Positions 46,899 to 56,061 of a stretch of 64,000 nt of DNA are shown in pieces; positions within the stretch are counted from its first letter, which is position 1; every line of letters begins with the position of its first letter. The position numbers and the translations under genes were made by a program. The notes below the pieces were generated by a model. It saw only the letters and a list, made by a program, of their open reading frames with translations, made no database searches and was not told where the DNA came from. Location: positions 3,955,001-4,019,000 of the forward strand of contig CALZFC010000021.1 in assembly GCA_945643635.1 (NCBI GenBank), in the 5' to 3' direction. Source of the DNA: Allodiplogaster sudhausi (lineage: Eukaryota; Nematoda; Chromadorea; Rhabditida; Diplogasteridae).

Positions 46899-48277
46899 TC
46901 TCTTCTTCTCTTCTACTCTTCTCCACACACCCCTCTTTCTCATCTCCGGCGCAAGGCCACCCCGGTAAAACCCTTTCCTTCCCTTCTTCTCTTTCTTTGT
47001 TTCTTTCCATTCCTCATTTCAGGTTTTCTTTCTTTATTACTTATTCTTTCTTCTTTTATTACAATCCATATCCTCCTCCTCCTTTTCAGCTTCAGGTCTC
47101 AGTATAGAATCTAGAATTTAGTTCTGTTACTTTGACGTATAGTGAATTAATTCTGGACTGATATCAAGGATCATTTGGAAGTGATAAATCTGTTCTTGTT
47201 CTTCGACGAGTTAAACTACATGTCATTGTGAAGTGGAAACAACCGAGTCAGCGAGTCAAGCCCTTTATCGATCGATACGAGATGAACAAGGGCGGAAACA
47301 TGCACAAATCTTTAAAAAGTCGTTTATACGAAAACTGAAAAAATTTAAAGTTGAAATCATTTAATATGTATTTGCAGTGCGTCTGGGCGTGCCGGCCTTG
47401 CTTCACGTGATCGGCGCGGCCGTGTGCTGGGTCGCCTTCTTCCTCGGCATCATCGGCCATCTGCGCCGTACGGTCAACACGCTCCTGGCAGCCATAGCAT
47501 ACATTTGCGGAAGTGGGTAATTCAATCCTTGCTACTTTTTCTTCGTTACGATTGTTTTCAGTGCATTCGTTCATTTTTATAATGCCTATATATACTTATT
47601 TATTTGGCATTTAATGATAATTTATACATTATTTAACACATATAATCGTTAGGAAGATTGTCTTTCTGACTATGAGTTAGCGAGAGTCCCACATAAATAG
47701 GCATCGTCCTCTCGACCGCAGTGCTCATGTTCGTGTGCGTCGTTGATGATGAGCTTGCGCCTCGAATGAAGCCGAACGCCGCCGGCGAGCCTTCCAAGTT
47801 CTCATTTCGTTACGGTTCGAATGCTTTCGTACTTATGCTTTGCATCGTACGAATGCTTCGACAACATCTCATATCCTCGGATAAGCGGACATTTTAAGGT
47901 CTGCCTTTTTACTCCGCATCCTTATCTTTCATACCAGTCCAAATGTGTGCCTGTCTGCAAGCATTCCTCTACTTTCGTCGGTATCCTTCTGTGGCTGAGA
48001 AGCTTCGATTTGTTCCTGGACTTGAAGCAAAATGTCAGCTACTTAATAAATCGGCAGTTTTGGAAGCAATATTTGATTATGAAAAATGATTTGTGTAAAT
48101 TCAGTACGAAACGCTCAGTTGGATAAGGAACTGGGGATCCCGCCCTTGGAGCAATGGAAGCGCGGAAGCCTGGCTTCATACCTCCCGCTGCCTTCTTTCA
48201 TTTCCGGGCGCCCCTCGCCTTCACACTCTTCGCTCGATTCCAACTTACACAGCATCGTCTTCATGCAGGAAGTCTAA
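38941..48277 (+). CDS. stg: Stargazin-like TARP (claudin-fold, AMPA-receptor auxiliary subunit)
   Basis: TARPs bind AMPA-type glutamate receptors and control their trafficking and gating at synapses. Exons in phase: 39151-39281, 39943-40023, 40225-40308, 40404-40446, 40575-40664, 47378-47512, 47701-47814, 47899-48033 and 48105-48277 (stop 48275-48277), about 328 aa. A 10-nt first exon at 38941-38950 (ATGGCACTCG, GTACAA donor) fits the phase. Domain order: LVKCVIEARCTDGVLFSCA with TM1; ECL1 with LLCDTWVFLTEP and the family motif HAGYFRVC then GFLHC; TM2 (LLHVIGAAVCWVAFFLGII); TM3 ending FVCVVDDELAPRMK; FSFRYG before TM4; then FRRYPSVAEKLRFVPGLEAK; and a Ser/Pro-rich tail ending FMQEV, a possible PDZ ligand. 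C. elegans STG-1 and STG-2 are the nearest known relatives. The intron after 40664 is 6.7 kb because it holds a BEL/Pao retrotransposon. Confidence 0.8.
41023..42051 (+). repeat. 5' LTR of the BEL/Pao element
   Basis: 1029 bp, from TG to CA, with a (CT)n run at about 41605-41642 longer than in the 3' copy. Its open frames have no protein character and should be ignored. Confidence 0.95.
42170..42360 (+). repeat. Tandem CCCGAGAGCCTGA repeats in the retroelement leader
   Basis: About nine degenerate units of roughly 18-24 bp built on CCCGAGAGCCTGA, some with an interposed TGATGAATAGG or AGGTCC, lie between the 5' LTR and the Gag frame. They may be untranslated leader or an expanded N-terminal repeat; stop codons in the Gag frame within the array favour leader. 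Confidence 0.7.
42287..45983 (+). pseudogene. BEL/Pao Gag-protease, frameshifted and with an in-frame stop
   Basis: The retroelement's only coding region. An acidic N-terminal part and coiled-coil-like segment run in one frame to about 43235, where the sense moves to another frame (LQKAEQMQQATRLIQ). That frame holds the DUF1759-like Gag core (LPRLTLRTFSGDLEDYETFM to about 44290) and hits a TAG at 44313-44315. Beyond it, in the same frame, come Cys/His zinc knuckles (44568-44735, CFRCLQRGHRAEFC), a retropepsin-like DUF1758 protease with active-site DTG at 44910-44918 (VMLDTGASISIVSEEF), then a second set of knuckles (45454-45650, CFKCLQEGHTAKVC) and a stop at 45981-45983. The frame break and stop suggest a dead copy or one mobilised in trans. 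Knuckles on both sides of the protease are unusual. Confidence 0.85.
46287..47306 (+). repeat. 3' LTR of the BEL/Pao element
   Basis: 1020 bp, nearly identical to the 5' LTR. The length difference is in the (CT)n run at about 46867-46893. No clear polypurine tract stands immediately before it; the preceding bases are TTTTGTGCGGCCCCAG. Confidence 0.95.
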
Positions 48278-49664
48278 ACGACATAGGCACTTTGTTATTA
48301 TTTGATACCATATCTCAAGTATTTTTTCGATAATTGATCACTGGTTTTTTTTGCAGAATGTCCTTCTATTTTAGCAGCTTGCTCATACCAATGAGAAACA
48401 ATTAGTCACACGTTGTTTAGCACCCTCTGATATTTATTTCAGAACCTTTTGGAAGACGCTTGAAATGTCCTTTTTTGTACCTGCATACTTACTATTCGTG
48501 AATATGTATGTATCATTTATGTATGCATTGATTCAAGGACAGCAGACGGAATCCTTCCAGTTTCCAGTGATGCTTTACATTTTGATTGGTCTTTGAACAC
48601 CGAAATAAGGAGGTTGTTCAATGATTCTTTTTCTGTGATAAAAACTTTATTTAATTTAAATCTCAGTAATCTTCATATATGATGTACATCAGCTGATAAT
48701 TCTGCACGTGATATGTTGAACAAATCCCAAGCCAGTAGCTTTTTATGAACGCTTCTTGCTATCAGCCAACATGCAGAGATACTGCATGAGGCAGCCGCTT
48801 GTCATTAGTATTAGTTTAATTTTAAGAGTCGCTCTCAGCTATGTACATACATTGGATGCCGAAAACCGCCTTTAAGAGTTAGATTTGAAATAAAGTTGTT
48901 TTCCCTGCTTTCATGGGGGATCAGAACGGATCCGTTCTTCGCGCAATCCGCGGGGATATAAATGCAGTCTATTTCGCATCTATATGACTTGAATAAATGT
49001 AGTGAAATCACAAAATTATTTTCAGTTTTGCCAGAGAATATTTTTTACTACTTGTGATTTATCTCCTTCTATTCTACCTGGGAGAGGAGTCAAATAGACG
49101 CCATTTATATTCGCGCAGAGAGCGTGAAGAAAAGATCCCGGTGAGCAGGAGAAACAATGGTTTCCCTCCTTTTATTAGACGTCGTCAAGAAAATGTGCCA
49201 AGTAATGCTAATTAGCAATTTTTACCTTCAGTATTTGGAGTGGAAGCATGCAAAGTTATGCAAATAAACACTTTGTAAATTTGCTAAACATTATGTTCAA
49301 TGGGAACAACATTGGACTTGTGATATTTCAAAGTATCTCAGTGGCCAGAATTACATTAAAATGTTAAATTTCAAGTGGTCTGTAACTTGGGTCGAAGAGG
49401 CGAATGTATGTATACTATAGCTCGTTCGACTCAGCTCCACGCCACATGAAGCTATAGAACGAACCTTTAGAACCAAAAAGTTAGTAAACCCTGGGCCAGG
49501 GAATCTCACAATCAGTACTAGCAATATGTACATATGTAAGTGCCTAGGCCGAAACACAAATAGCAATAGTTGCTCGATGCGCTCGCGCTCAAGTCAACAA
49601 TTTGAAGTAATAACAGTAAAAGATGTGATTTGGGATACAAGAGAATGTGGGAATTATGTATAAT
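48278..49664. other. AT-rich spacer, no gene seen
   Basis: Downstream of the TARP gene. The only structure noted is the 16-bp perfect palindrome AGAACGGATCCGTTCT (48923-48938), shortly before GGGGATATAAATGCAG. Confidence 0.5.
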
Positions 49665-49938
49665 ATCTGCCCTATTCCCACGGAGTACATACCAAAATCC
49701 TCAAAGTACTCCAAATTCCGCCCCCTATATACATACATATTACCATCCTACATATATCCCGCGAGTAAATTGCAATAAGTCTTCTTGTGTGCATCTTATC
49801 TGGCAGTTCCCGAATCGCATCTACTCATCATTAAGGTGTCTCATTGTCAGATCTCTGCCCGCTGATCGTCGTTCCCTCCTGTCCCCTTCCTTTTTCAGGT
49901 TCGTAGGATCGAGGAGTGAGGATAAGAAAAGAGATATG
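49665..49938 (+). repeat. Dispersed repeat, copy interrupted by the Tc1/mariner element
   Basis: It resembles 36720-36975 (shared TCGTCGTTCCCT, CAGGTTCG and GAGGAGTGAGGATAAG phrases). It stops at the TA target of the transposon. DNA right of the element (from 55111) shares short phrases with 37041-37140, such as TTGCTGGCGAGAG and CTTGT(G/A)ATC(G/A)TTCCTTT, which suggests one repeat split by the insertion. Confidence 0.5.
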
Positions 49939-49940
49939 TA

Positions 49941-51439
49941 CAGTACCGCCCAACAACCAGGGGTTCTGGAACTTTCGGAACTTTCGGAAAGTTCCAAAAT
50001 GTCCGAGCAAATTGTGCGTTCCTCGACGAACGCATCTAGATTTGGTTTGCATATTTGGATTCAGGAGCTCCGGTTTTACCATAATCAAATATTAGAATGT
50101 CCAGATTGCCAGATTTCATGAATCGAACTTTATTGGCAACAAATTGGTGCAGTGACCTCAAATGCAAAGTGAATTTTGGTGCATTTCACAAATTGGAACT
50201 TTGCCAAGTTTTTAGCAGAGGCAGGCTTTTATGCAATCCCTTGCTTTTCTTCGCATTTGCCTGCGACCTTTTGCGTTGCTTGACTTGTCGTCTTCGATGT
50301 ACGCTATGCTGAGCTTCCCTACCTTCCTCTGATGCCGACAAGGTCTACAACGTGCAACGGCATTCATCTTTATCAGATTAGTCCACATTCCTTGCTCATT
50401 GAGTTCGCAGCATGCTTTGTGAGGAATTTGCAGAGTTGCGGCGAGCCGCTTGTCCGCTCTCTCCTTGATCGTGTAACTTCCGCGCCGCGCCATCAAGTGT
50501 CATCCATTCGTCTTGGTTATTGCCAATTGGACGGGATCTATTTTCTGTTGCAACGATTAATTAATAGCAAACATAGCAAGTTTATTTCTCGTTCTGTTTA
50601 TTGTAGAAATTAACAAACAAGCTTACATTTACTTAACAAGTTGGGAATAGCGTGTTTCTTAAGACACAAAAATAGACGGGAACAAATTTTCTTTTCTAAA
50701 TTCCAAAATAAGTTCTTTGATATTATTCTTAGTTCCCTTTAACTATTCGTTAGCTGGTGTTGAAGGGGATTCTGAGGGAACTCGAGCATCCCTTTCGCTT
50801 GTGGAAGGAACCTCCTCGGCGCCATCATAGTTGCTCTCAATATCGCTGATAGAGGAAAGCACCGAATGTTGTGGCTGCCTGTAATGATGTATTTTATTTA
50901 AGCGATCTTTTTTGCAACTTACTTTCTCTTTTGCTTATAGACGTAGGAGTCAATCAACTGGCGAATCTGTCCCTCTTGTGCTCGTCGTTCAGACTCAGTG
51001 CAGGGGAAGAAATGTCTAGCCATCTTGAATGGAAATATTATCCAACTTTAATCAGAATTAATTACCATTTGTTATTCTTACCTCAAACACCAACTTCCTC
51101 TTCGCCACATTCTTTCTCTTTAGAAAGGGCTCGTAGCAGTCCACTTCGTCTTCAAAGACAACAGATGCGAGAACACGACCGAATGTTGCCGAACTTTTGG
51201 GAGCCTCCGCCATGCTGACAACTTCTTCCTTGCTCAGGAATGAAAAGCGGGTCTCTGTAGATTGTTAAATGTAGTTCTATCATGGTTTATTTTCTTCTTA
51301 AAATAGTGCTATTTTCTTAAGAATTAGTAAAATATAATTAAATTTAAGTGGATATGGGGATACGTTGACTTTACCTCGATCCCTGGGTAACAAAGGGATT
51401 CGCGCGAGAAGGTCGTTGGCTGCTTGCTCGGAGTTCTCT
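49941..51439 (+). repeat. Left terminal inverted repeat, 1.5 kb
   Basis: It matches 53601-55108 in reverse complement almost base for base. The inner limit is at GAGTTCTCT (51431-51439): beyond it the two sides differ. It contains a complete minus-strand spliced gene apart from most of exon 1, which lies just inside the centre. Confidence 0.95.
50212..50493 (-). CDS. Passenger gene B in the left arm, small basic Cys-rich protein
   Basis: A 93-aa frame begins MARRGSYTIKERADKRLAA, continues QIPHKACCELNEQGMW and has a Cys/Arg/His-rich patch (ARCRPCRHQRK) that could bind zinc or nucleic acid, then RRQMRRKARDCIKACLC. A GTAGGG donor directly after HQRK may end the first exon, so the true product could differ after residue 57. 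It lies downstream of gene A on the same strand. No family is recognised. Identity between arms shows only that both copies exist, not that the frame is used. Confidence 0.4.
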   Translation of the reverse strand: MARRGSYTIKERADKRLAATLQIPHKACCELNEQGMWTNLIKMNAVARCRPCRHQRKVGKLSIAYIEDDKSSNAKGRRQMRRKARDCIKACLC

Positions 51440-51528
51440 GTAGCTTCTCTAGTTGCTGACATATTACTTCGCATGGAAGAGACTTCTGCCATGAGTAGGC
51501 CAATTCTCTCATTGATCCGCTTCTCCAT
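50743..51528 (-). CDS. Passenger gene A in the transposon's left arm (possible BEN-like DNA-binding protein)
   Basis: Four exons in phase (51528-51375, 51254-51082, 51023-50923, 50878-50743; stop 50743-50745) give 187 aa. The N-terminus MEKRINERIGLLMAEVSSM reads as a coiled coil. The middle runs from ATFGRVLASVVFEDEVDCY to ARHFFPCTESERRAQ and IRQLIDSYVYKQKRK. The tail is acidic, Ser/Pro-rich (SISDIESNYDGAEEVPST). The middle resembles a BEN domain in its helix pattern and its basic final helix, but this is a guess from shape, not a confirmed match. All splice sites are intact in both arms while the transposase is broken, which hints at selection or recent arm conversion. It may serve the element as a DNA-binding or regulatory protein. 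Confidence 0.65.
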
Positions 51529-51932
51529 TTCAAACGTGAAAGCAAGTATAACAATTTGTTCGTTTTCTAAACTATTTTATGTTATGATTCTAGTATTAAA
51601 TTCTGAACACCTGATGTATGTTTTTGTCCATCTCAGTAAATCGATTATCCACATGCGACGAAAATTTTCGTGCAAATTCATCAAGCCAAGGTGGCATTGC
51701 AATGCAAACATACGGAAACCAAGGAACAAAGCATACGGAAACCAAGGAACTGTTCTGCGCGAGTGGTCGAGAGTATGGAATGGGAGATCCACAGAAGGAG
51801 AGGGAGAGAGAAAGAGAGAGGGAGAGAGAGAGTGACTTCCTTAGTGACTTCTTTTGACTTCTTTAGCCATTCCTTTCAGTTCATATCTTGCCACCCTCAT
51901 GCACAATTAATTTATGTACGTTTTAATGATCG

Positions 51933-53528
51933 GTGTTTTCATGTTCATCTGGTTGCGACATGCATCCACTTGCAATTCGGATAACTGTCGAACGGGAGAA
52001 AAACAGTCTCTCCGGAAGGGCGATTCACAGAAAGTTGCGAAGAGAGGGACACGTCATCTCCCTGAAAACGATTCAGCGCATCTTAAGGATGCAAAAGGGA
52101 GATTTGGTCGAGAATCGACAGAGGAAAGGAAAGTATCGTCCCGCGCAGAAGTCACTCGCTCGAAAGGTTCGCACAGAGAGCAGTGATCGAAAGAAAGGAC
52201 CGATAGAGATGAGGATGCAATAGAAAGCCGTATTAGAGAGTGGCAGAGAGATAGGGAGACAGAGAGAGAGAGAGAGAGACAGGAAGACAGACAGAGATAA
52301 GAGATTAATAGGAAGCGCAACGTTGAGTGAAACAGAGAGAAACAAGGGTTAAGAAAGAGCCACAGTTAAGGAAACATGGAGGAAGAGGCGGAGAGAAAGA
52401 ATCGAATAATTCAACGAATCTGCAATGATGCCGTTGTCTACCACCCCGTTGAAACCATAATCGTATATGATGAGATGATAGGGGCCCATAAAACCGTTTC
52501 ATACGAATTGAGACTCCGTTAAGGCACTTCTGACCATGTACGCATCTGATCCTTCGATCACAGCTGCAAAAGCCATTCTCGAATTGGAGCGCCGTGTCGG
52601 ATGCCGGTTTTCACTGAGCACGCTGAAGCGTCTAAGGGCGGAGGTCGGGCTGAAGAAAATGGCAATCAAGTATTGCCATTTAATCAGGGATGAAAACAAG
52701 CAGAAGAGACTGGATTGGTGCCTTGCCGTGAAGGCTCGCGGTGAATTCTTCGTTATTCACAGATGAGTCAATGATCCAGGCCGATCCTAATAAGGTTCTA
52801 AGAATTGTAAGTGGCACAAAGGACCCTAGAAGGCTGGCCCCGCTGCCTAAGCACAGAAATCAGGTGCTCGCCTACGGCGGGATTTCATGGAAAGGGCCAA
52901 CACCACTTTGCCTCTTCGATGGAACGGTATGTTTAATTACCGTTAAACATCCATTAAAATAGCCTTTTATACAGCCTAATACACTAATCCAAAGAAATAC
53001 CTTTCATTTAGGAGCGTATTAATAGCAAAAGATTTTGCGAAATCTTCGAGAAAACAATACATGAATTTGGACAAAAGAAATTCAACGGGAGGTTAAAGTT
53101 CATTCTTCCTTTGTAGAAACCATTTACACAAATACTGAGATTCAGATATCGCCTCGTCCAGGATAATGCGCCCATGCATGTTAGCAAGTTCACAAAGGCT
53201 CGCTTCGATCAGCTCGGGATAGATGTCATGCCATGGCCGGCCGAGTCTCCCGACATCAACCCCATCGAGATGGTGTGGCACGAGATGAAACTTTATGTTC
53301 GGTGGGTCTTTATAAATACTTGTAAATACCTCTAAAACATAATAGAGAAATCCTTATTTTGATTGTCAGGAATCACTGCCCCAGCCATTCCCGCAGCGCT
53401 CTCATTGAAACTATCCAAAAATTTGGAATACAGAGCTCACCAAGGAGAAATGCAGAAAGTACATCCGCCATGTCCACTCTGTAATAGATAAAGTCATCGC
53501 AGCCAAGGGCGGGAATTTCGTAGAATAA
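51933..53528 (+). pseudogene. Tc1/mariner DD34E transposase, broken by at least two frameshifts
   Basis: The protein would cut and paste the element through an RNase-H-fold DDE domain. N-terminal helix-turn-helix sequence is at about 51990-52110 (GRAIHRKLRREGHVISLKT) and 52555-52660 (ITAAKAILELERRVGCRFS, then TLKRLRAEVGLKK). Catalytic residues: D in FTDESMIQ (codon 52762-52764), D in VQDNAPMH (53162-53164) and E in SPDINPIEMVW (53267-53269). The last two are 34 residues apart, the Tc1 signature. Introns appear at about 52927-53012, 53092-53135 and 53301-53369, with proper ends. A single missing base near 52755 and another near 53425 break the frame, and the N-terminal exons do not join cleanly. 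This copy probably cannot make active transposase. Confidence 0.85.
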
Positions 53529-53601
53529 AGGAAAAAGGTGATATTCCATAACCATTTTACGTCTAATGTTATCCTTTATGTTAGTCAACCGTAAAAATAA
53601 A

Positions 53602-54297
53602 GAGAACTCCGAGCAAGCAGCCAACGACCTTCTCGCGCGAATCCCTTTGTTACCCAGGGATCGAGGTAAAGTCAACGTATCCCCATATCCACTTAAATTT
53701 AATTATATTTTACTAATTCTTAAGAAAATAGCACTATTTTAAGAAGAAAATAAACCATGATAGAACTACATTTAACAATCTACAGAGACCCGCTTTTCAT
53801 TCCTGAGCAAGGAAGAAGTTGTCAGCATGGCGGAGGCTCCCAAAAGTTCGGCAACATTCGGTCGTGTTCTCGCATCTGTTGTCTTTGAAGACGAAGTGGA
53901 CTGCTACGAGCCCTTTCTAAAGAGAAAGAATGTGGCGAAGAGGAAGTTGGTGTTTGAGGTAAGAATAACAAATGGTAATTAATTCTGATTAAAGTTGGAT
54001 AATATTTCCATTCAAGATGGCTAGACATTTCTTCCCCTGCACTGAGTCTGAACGACGAGCACAAGAGGGACAGATTCGCCAGTTGATTGACTCCTACGTC
54101 TATAAGCAAAAGAGAAAGTAAGTTGCAAAAAAGATCGCTTAAATAAAATACATCATTACAGGCAGCCACAACATTCGGTGCTTTCCTCTATCAGCGATAT
54201 TGAGAGCAACTATGATGGCGCCGAGGAGGTTCCTTCCACAAGCGAAAGGGATGCTCGAGTTCCCTCAGAATCCCCTTCAACACCAGCTAACGAATAG
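53602..54297 (+). pseudogene. Passenger gene A, right-arm copy lacking its first codons
   Basis: Exons mirror the left copy: up to 53665, 53786-53958, 54017-54117 and 54162-54297 (stop 54295-54297), with the same GT/AG sites. The inverted repeat begins inside exon 1, so the left copy's first 30 codons and ATG are missing. Translation could still begin at the internal ATG at 53827 (MAEAPKSSATFGRV), which would keep the putative DNA-binding part. Confidence 0.6.
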
Positions 54298-54546
54298 TTA
54301 AAGGGAACTAAGAATAATATCAAAGAACTTATTTTGGAATTTAGAAAAGAAAATTTGTTCCCGTCTATTTTTGTGTCTTAAGAAACACGCTATTCCCAAC
54401 TTGTTAAGTAAATGTAAGCTTGTTTGTTAATTTCTACAATAAACAGAACGAGAAATAAACTTGCTATGTTTGCTATTAATTAATCGTTGCAACAGAAAAT
54501 AGATCCCGTCCAATTGGCAATAACCAAGACGAATGGATGACACTTG

Positions 54547-54828
54547 ATGGCGCGGCGCGGAAGTTACACGATCAAGGAGAGAGCGGACAAGCGGCTCGCC
54601 GCAACTCTGCAAATTCCTCACAAAGCATGCTGCGAACTCAATGAGCAAGGAATGTGGACTAATCTGATAAAGATGAATGCCGTTGCACGTTGTAGACCTT
54701 GTCGGCATCAGAGGAAGGTAGGGAAGCTCAGCATAGCGTACATCGAAGACGACAAGTCAAGCAACGCAAAAGGTCGCAGGCAAATGCGAAGAAAAGCAAG
54801 GGATTGCATAAAAGCCTGCCTCTGCTAA
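54547..54828 (+). CDS. Passenger gene B, right-arm copy
   Basis: Identical in translation to the left copy at 50212-50493, in mirror orientation, with the same ATG, the same possible GTAGGG donor after 54717 and the same stop. Confidence 0.4.
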   Translation: MARRGSYTIKERADKRLAATLQIPHKACCELNEQGMWTNLIKMNAVARCRPCRHQRKVGKLSIAYIEDDKSSNAKGRRQMRRKARDCIKACLC

Positions 54829-55110
54829 AAACTTGGCAAAGTTCCAATTTGTGAAATGCACCAAAATTCACTTTGCATTTGAGGTCACTGCACCAATTTG
54901 TTGCCAATACAGCAACTAAAGTTCGATTCATGAAATCTGGCAATCTGGACATTCTAATATTTGATTATGGTAAAACCGGAGCTCCTGAATCCAAATATGC
55001 AAACCAAATCTAGATGCGTTCGTCGAGGAACGCACAATTTGCTCGGACATTTTGGAACTTTCCGAAAGTTCCGAAAGTTCCTGAACCCCTGGTTGTTGGG
55101 CGGTACTGTA

Positions 55111-55803
55111 TGTATGAAAGGAGACGGCTAACGAGGTTGCTGGCGAGAGCGGTCACTTTTGGGAAAAATAATCTTGTAATCATTCCTTTAATGAGGAGGA
55201 CCAAAGCTCACAACTGAAATAATTCACATTTTTCCTCCGAAAAGTAATCTCTATCGTTTTATTTTTAAATAATTTAAAGGAATTATATCTTGTCAGTTCC
55301 TGCATTTCGTCAGTTTTAACTAATCCACTACAACCCAGGGCATCGTGTCTCTGTGAACTCTTGATGAGGACTTTATCAAGGAAACTTTTGATAAACAAGT
55401 TGTTGAGGAAAAGTTATTGGATACTGAAGCTTGGAGTTCGATGAGCTCTAGCTTTGGCCAGTTAATTGTTTGGAATGTATGATTTGAAACAATGTAGTAG
55501 CACTCACCAGAGACCTGTGATGTCTATGATTTCTCTCTCGCTTATCTCTATTTGAAAATGAGAAACAGCTGAAATATAAGCTTTAATTCTAGGCTAACAT
55601 ACTATTCCAGTTAATCGTATGGCCTAAGCTTGACAAAGGTGAAACATAAAAGGCTAAATTAAGTTTTCATCGTATAGTCCCTATACCTTTTCACTCCCTG
55701 CCGAAATACGTATGTACATATTTCTTGATGCCTTGCATACGATTAAGAAACAGTCATCTAAACTGTATTATTAGATGAGCATTTTATTTAAATCCGTTTT
55801 GAG
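55111..55803. other. Repeat-derived spacer right of the Tc1/mariner element
   Basis: Its start shares phrases with 37041-37140 and appears to be the right half of the repeat split by the transposon. No coding sequence is supported. Confidence 0.45.
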
Positions 55804-56061
55804 TGTAATGGACTATCCCATTCCCCACGCTTCTTTCCTTGTTGCCGTTTCCCTTAATAACATAGCCAATTGCTATTCCATTGCATATTGTATTTCATAG
55901 CATTCCTAGTCAGAATACCCCCAATGGCTCTTCGTGAGCGGTTGCCTCCCTCTTGTTGGCGTGGATGGCCTGGTTCCTGTAGATAAACATGTTAAAAGCC
56001 GATCCCTCCCCTCGTCTTCAACAAAACAAAGTAGAATTGAAATACAATAACAGTTATTACA
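55804..56061 (+). mobile_element. Solo LTR, copy 2
   Basis: A 258-bp sequence, TGTAATGG...TTATTACA, flanked by the 4-bp direct repeat TGAG. It is of the same family and orientation as the solo LTR at 37333-37586, from which it has diverged considerably. Confidence 0.7.

Larger units (their letters stand above)
41023..47306 (+). mobile_element. Complete BEL/Pao-type LTR retrotransposon lacking pol, inside a TARP intron
   Basis: Two long terminal repeats (41023-42051 and 46287-47306) begin TGTTCGCACGAG and end in TGCACA. They are bounded by an identical 5-bp target duplication, AATCT (41018-41022 and 47307-47311), which is the usual length for BEL/Pao. The LTRs differ by roughly 2% by eye plus a shorter (CT)n run in the 3' copy, so the insertion is fairly young. 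The interior (42052-46286) encodes only Gag and protease-like sequence; reverse transcriptase, RNase H and integrase are absent. Directly after the 5' LTR, TGGTGCGTCGGCAGATTCGA resembles the complement of a tRNA 3' end and is the likely primer site. The element lies in the same orientation as the host gene. Confidence 0.9.
49941..55108 (+). mobile_element. Tc1/mariner (DD34E) transposon with 1.5-kb inverted repeats carrying genes
   Basis: The 5168-bp element is bounded by a TA target duplication (49939-49940 and 55109-55110) and starts CAGTACCGCCCAACAACC at both ends, in the style of Tc1 ends. The left arm (49941-51439, 1499 bp) and right arm (53601-55108, 1508 bp) are near-identical inverted copies; the main difference is a 9-bp insertion in the right arm at about 54909. 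The 2.2-kb centre holds a broken transposase. Each arm holds two reading frames pointing outward. Ordinary Tc1/mariner elements have arms of tens to a few hundred bp and no passenger genes, so this layout is exceptional. Confidence 0.9.
53601..55108 (-). repeat. Right terminal inverted repeat, 1.5 kb
   Basis: Inverted copy of the left arm, with a 9-bp insertion near 54909. The mirrored gene lacks the start of exon 1 because the repeat ends within that exon. Confidence 0.95.

Noticed and set aside
48923..48938. 16-bp palindrome AGAACGGATCCGTTCT as a functional site
   Set aside because: A single palindrome of this length is not enough; no partner copies or nearby gene start were found.
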